DNA from: Elusimicrobiota bacterium
Lineage (GTDB): Bacteria > Elusimicrobiota > Elusimicrobia > 2-02-FULL-39-32
Assembly: GCA_016193115.1 (NCBI GenBank)
Contig: JACPSV010000031.1
Coordinates: 1 to 7,132 of the forward strand
Reading direction: 5' to 3'
DNA: 7,132 nucleotides
In this document: piece after piece, positions 5,358-7,132 of the stretch
Numbering within the stretch: position 1 is the stretch's first letter
Layout: every line of letters starts with the position of its first letter
Translations under genes and position numbers: made by a program
The notes under the pieces: generated by a model
What the model was told of the DNA's origin: nothing
Seen by the model: the letters and a program-made list of their open reading frames with translations, nothing else
Database searches by the model: none

Positions 5358-7132
5358 ATGTTTATGAGCGATGAGTCTGTCATCAATCCTGCAATTCAAA
5401 CCAAGGATCGGTCCTTTTATCTAAAAGGAAAACCGTTCTTTATATATTCGGGAGAGATTCACTATTTCCGAATCCCGAAAAAGTATTGGAACTCCCATCT
5501 TCAGCAAGCGAAATCCGCGGGCTTGAATACCGTCAGTTCCTATATCCCCTGGAACTGGCATGAATATGAGGAAGGAAAATTCGATTTTACGGGTCAGTCC
5601 AACCCGCAACGGGATCTGGTTCAATTTTTGAAATTGATTAAGAAAAACGGCTTGTATTTTTCCGCGCGAGTGGGACCCGTTTCCAACGCGGAACTGACGC
5701 ATGAAGGCATTCCCGGTTGGCTTCTGGATTCGCACCCGGAAATTTATGTTCAAAGAAAAGGATTCAATAATCTGCCCCATGCCCTGCTTCTATCCTATCT
5801 GCATCCCACGTTTCAAAACTACGTGAAGAAATGGTATGACCAGATATTGCCTCTGGTTTCCCAATCGCAGGTTCATCAGGGAGGGCCCATTCTTTTGGTC
5901 CAACTCTGCAATGAGATCGGCATGATCCACTGGCTGCACAAAGCGTTTGATGAAAGCGAATTTGTCACAACCTTATACCAGAACTTTCTCGAGGAAAAAT
6001 ACGGGGAGATCTCTCAGCTCAACCAGCGTTACGGCGCTCATTACCAAAACTATTCTCAGGTCCGGCAGCCGCAAGGGGATCTGAATCCGGAAAATTTCCT
6101 AATCCATTTTGATTGGGCTCTCTTTTATCGCAGGTACTACGCGCTTTATTTTCACTCTCTTTCGCGCCAGGCCAAGGAACACGCCATCACCGTACCGCTT
6201 TCCGCCAACGCGCCTCAATTTTATGATTATGACGTGCGCGGAAGAGGGGTTTTTAGTCCCATGACCACGTCGCTCTACCAGGACTTTTCCAGACTCAATC
6301 CGGGAACTGTCTTTGGCGGCGCCTACCAGATGAGACGTCTCGATTTTGAAAACTTTCACGACATCGTCATCACTTCGGAGGTCACCAAACTTTTGGATGA
6401 CGCGGCGCCCACGATCTGCGCGGAACTGCAAACCGGCGTCATGCGGGACCGTCCGCGTCTCTACCCGCAAGACGTGGATCTCAACATTAAGACGTCGGTG
6501 GCGCACGGTTTAAACGGGGTCAACTGTTACATGTTTTCCAGCGGTCTGAACTCCAAAGGGATGGGCGCCTTTGGCAGCTACCATGACTGGCAAGCGCCGG
6601 TTTCTCTGAACGGAAAAGAGACCAAACCTCACATTCAACCTTTGAAAGAGTGGGGAAAATGGATCCAGCGTCACGGATCGGATCTGGCCGAGACAAAAAA
6701 AGTGTCTGATTTTGCTCTGGGATTTTATAGCCCCTACTATGCCACAGAATATTGTTCGGGCGCATGGGTTCAAGAATTGGAATCAGCGCGGACGAACTTC
6801 TTTTTTGACGGGTTTGCCCGCATCGTTCAGTTGGCCGGTTTCAACTATTCTTTCCGCGACCTCCTAAAATCTTCTCTCCAGGATCTACTTCAAGAAGAGA
6901 TGGTGTCTGTCTTTAGTTTAGAGCGGATGGACGAAGAAACCCAGTCAAAGCTTCTGGACTATTGCCGGAAAGGCGGGAAACTGCTTTTGGGTCCGAGAGT
7001 TCCTCTGGTCAATCTCAGGAACCAGAAATGTACCCTGCTTGCGGATGGGCTGGGAGTCGAGGTAGAACCCATCCAGAAAAAGGAGATCATTCTTTGGAAG
7101 GGAATGGAATGTCCCTTTGATGCTCCTATTCA
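5358..7132 (+). CDS. Cytoplasmic GH35 glycoside hydrolase (beta-galactosidase or exo-beta-glucosaminidase-like), 3' partial
   Basis: 591 complete codons from ATG 5358 (alternative ATG 5364), still open at the window end. There is no signal peptide, so it should act in the cytoplasm on imported oligosaccharides. The TIM barrel opens with the GH35 signature SGEIHYFRIP (from Ser31), followed by GLNTVSSYIPWNWHE. The acid/base is Glu186 in GGPILLVQLCNEIG. The probable nucleophile is Glu356 in ICAELQTG. The closing barrel strands NCYMFSSGLN and YHDWQAP match the usual YMFHGGTN and YDYDAP segments. The normal RPGPY motif reads RVGPV here, followed by NAELTHEGIPGWLL, as in a divergent GH35 branch. 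From about residue 450 an alpha/beta domain begins (DFALGFYSPYY, then LLDYCRKGGKLLLGP at 532-546), resembling the GH42 middle domain. That GH35/GH42 mixture is known from archaeal exo-beta-D-glucosaminidases, so galactosidase specificity is not assured. The GH35 call is firm; the substrate is not. Confidence 0.93.
   Translation, partial: MFMSDESVINPAIQTKDRSFYLKGKPFFIYSGEIHYFRIPKKYWNSHLQQAKSAGLNTVSSYIPWNWHEYEEGKFDFTGQSNPQRDLVQFLKLIKKNGLYFSARVGPVSNAELTHEGIPGWLLDSHPEIYVQRKGFNNLPHALLLSYLHPTFQNYVKKWYDQILPLVSQSQVHQGGPILLVQLCNEIGMIHWLHKAFDESEFVTTLYQNFLEEKYGEISQLNQRYGAHYQNYSQVRQPQGDLNPENFLIHFDWALFYRRYYALYFHSLSRQAKEHAITVPLSANAPQFYDYDVRGRGVFSPMTTSLYQDFSRLNPGTVFGGAYQMRRLDFENFHDIVITSEVTKLLDDAAPTICAELQTGVMRDRPRLYPQDVDLNIKTSVAHGLNGVNCYMFSSGLNSKGMGAFGSYHDWQAPVSLNGKETKPHIQPLKEWGKWIQRHGSDLAETKKVSDFALGFYSPYYATEYCSGAWVQELESARTNFFFDGFARIVQLAGFNYSFRDLLKSSLQDLLQEEMVSVFSLERMDEETQSKLLDYCRKGGKLLLGPRVPLVNLRNQKCTLLADGLGVEVEPIQKKEIILWKGMECPFDAPI

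Noticed and set aside
6099..6506. 135-codon minus-strand frame opposite the GH35 gene
   Set aside because: It is a shadow of the catalytic domain; the plus strand carries the catalytic motif ICAELQTG here.

Overview
The window is one dense, single-direction (+ strand) block of four genes. Both ends are cut: the first gene lacks its 5' end and the last lacks its 3' end. Content and order point to a carbohydrate capture, import and breakdown operon. The organism is Gram-negative, because the first gene encodes an outer-membrane beta-barrel ending in phenylalanine. Base composition is moderate. Fused binding modules, a non-lipoprotein binding protein with a DxDxDG loop, and the absence of SusC/SusD genes would suit a PVC-type or Omnitrophota-like environmental bacterium. 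That taxonomic placement is only a weak inference.

Layout: 1-2202 encodes the C-terminal 733 residues of an outer-membrane protein. It has the end of one jelly-roll carbohydrate-binding-like module, a second complete module, and then a long beta-barrel. 2162-4477 overlaps it by 41 bases and encodes an unusual fusion: a secreted sugar-binding protein joined through an extra membrane helix and a basic linker to a MalF-type permease. 4491-5339 encodes the MalG-type partner permease. 5358 to the window end encodes a signal-less family GH35 glycoside hydrolase with both catalytic glutamates visible, followed by the start of an alpha/beta domain resembling the GH42 middle domain.

Working model (inference): the barrel protein binds and admits oligosaccharides. 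The tethered binding protein passes them to the MalF/MalG pore. The GH35 enzyme then removes a beta-linked sugar, probably galactose or a related sugar, in the cytoplasm. No ATPase subunit and no regulator are in the window. They lie in the flanks, or a shared MalK/MsmX-type ATPase is used.

The gaps between genes are 13 and 18 bases, and there is no non-coding stretch longer than 20 bases. I see no terminators, RNA genes, mobile elements, CRISPR arrays or long repeats. Promoters must lie upstream of the window.
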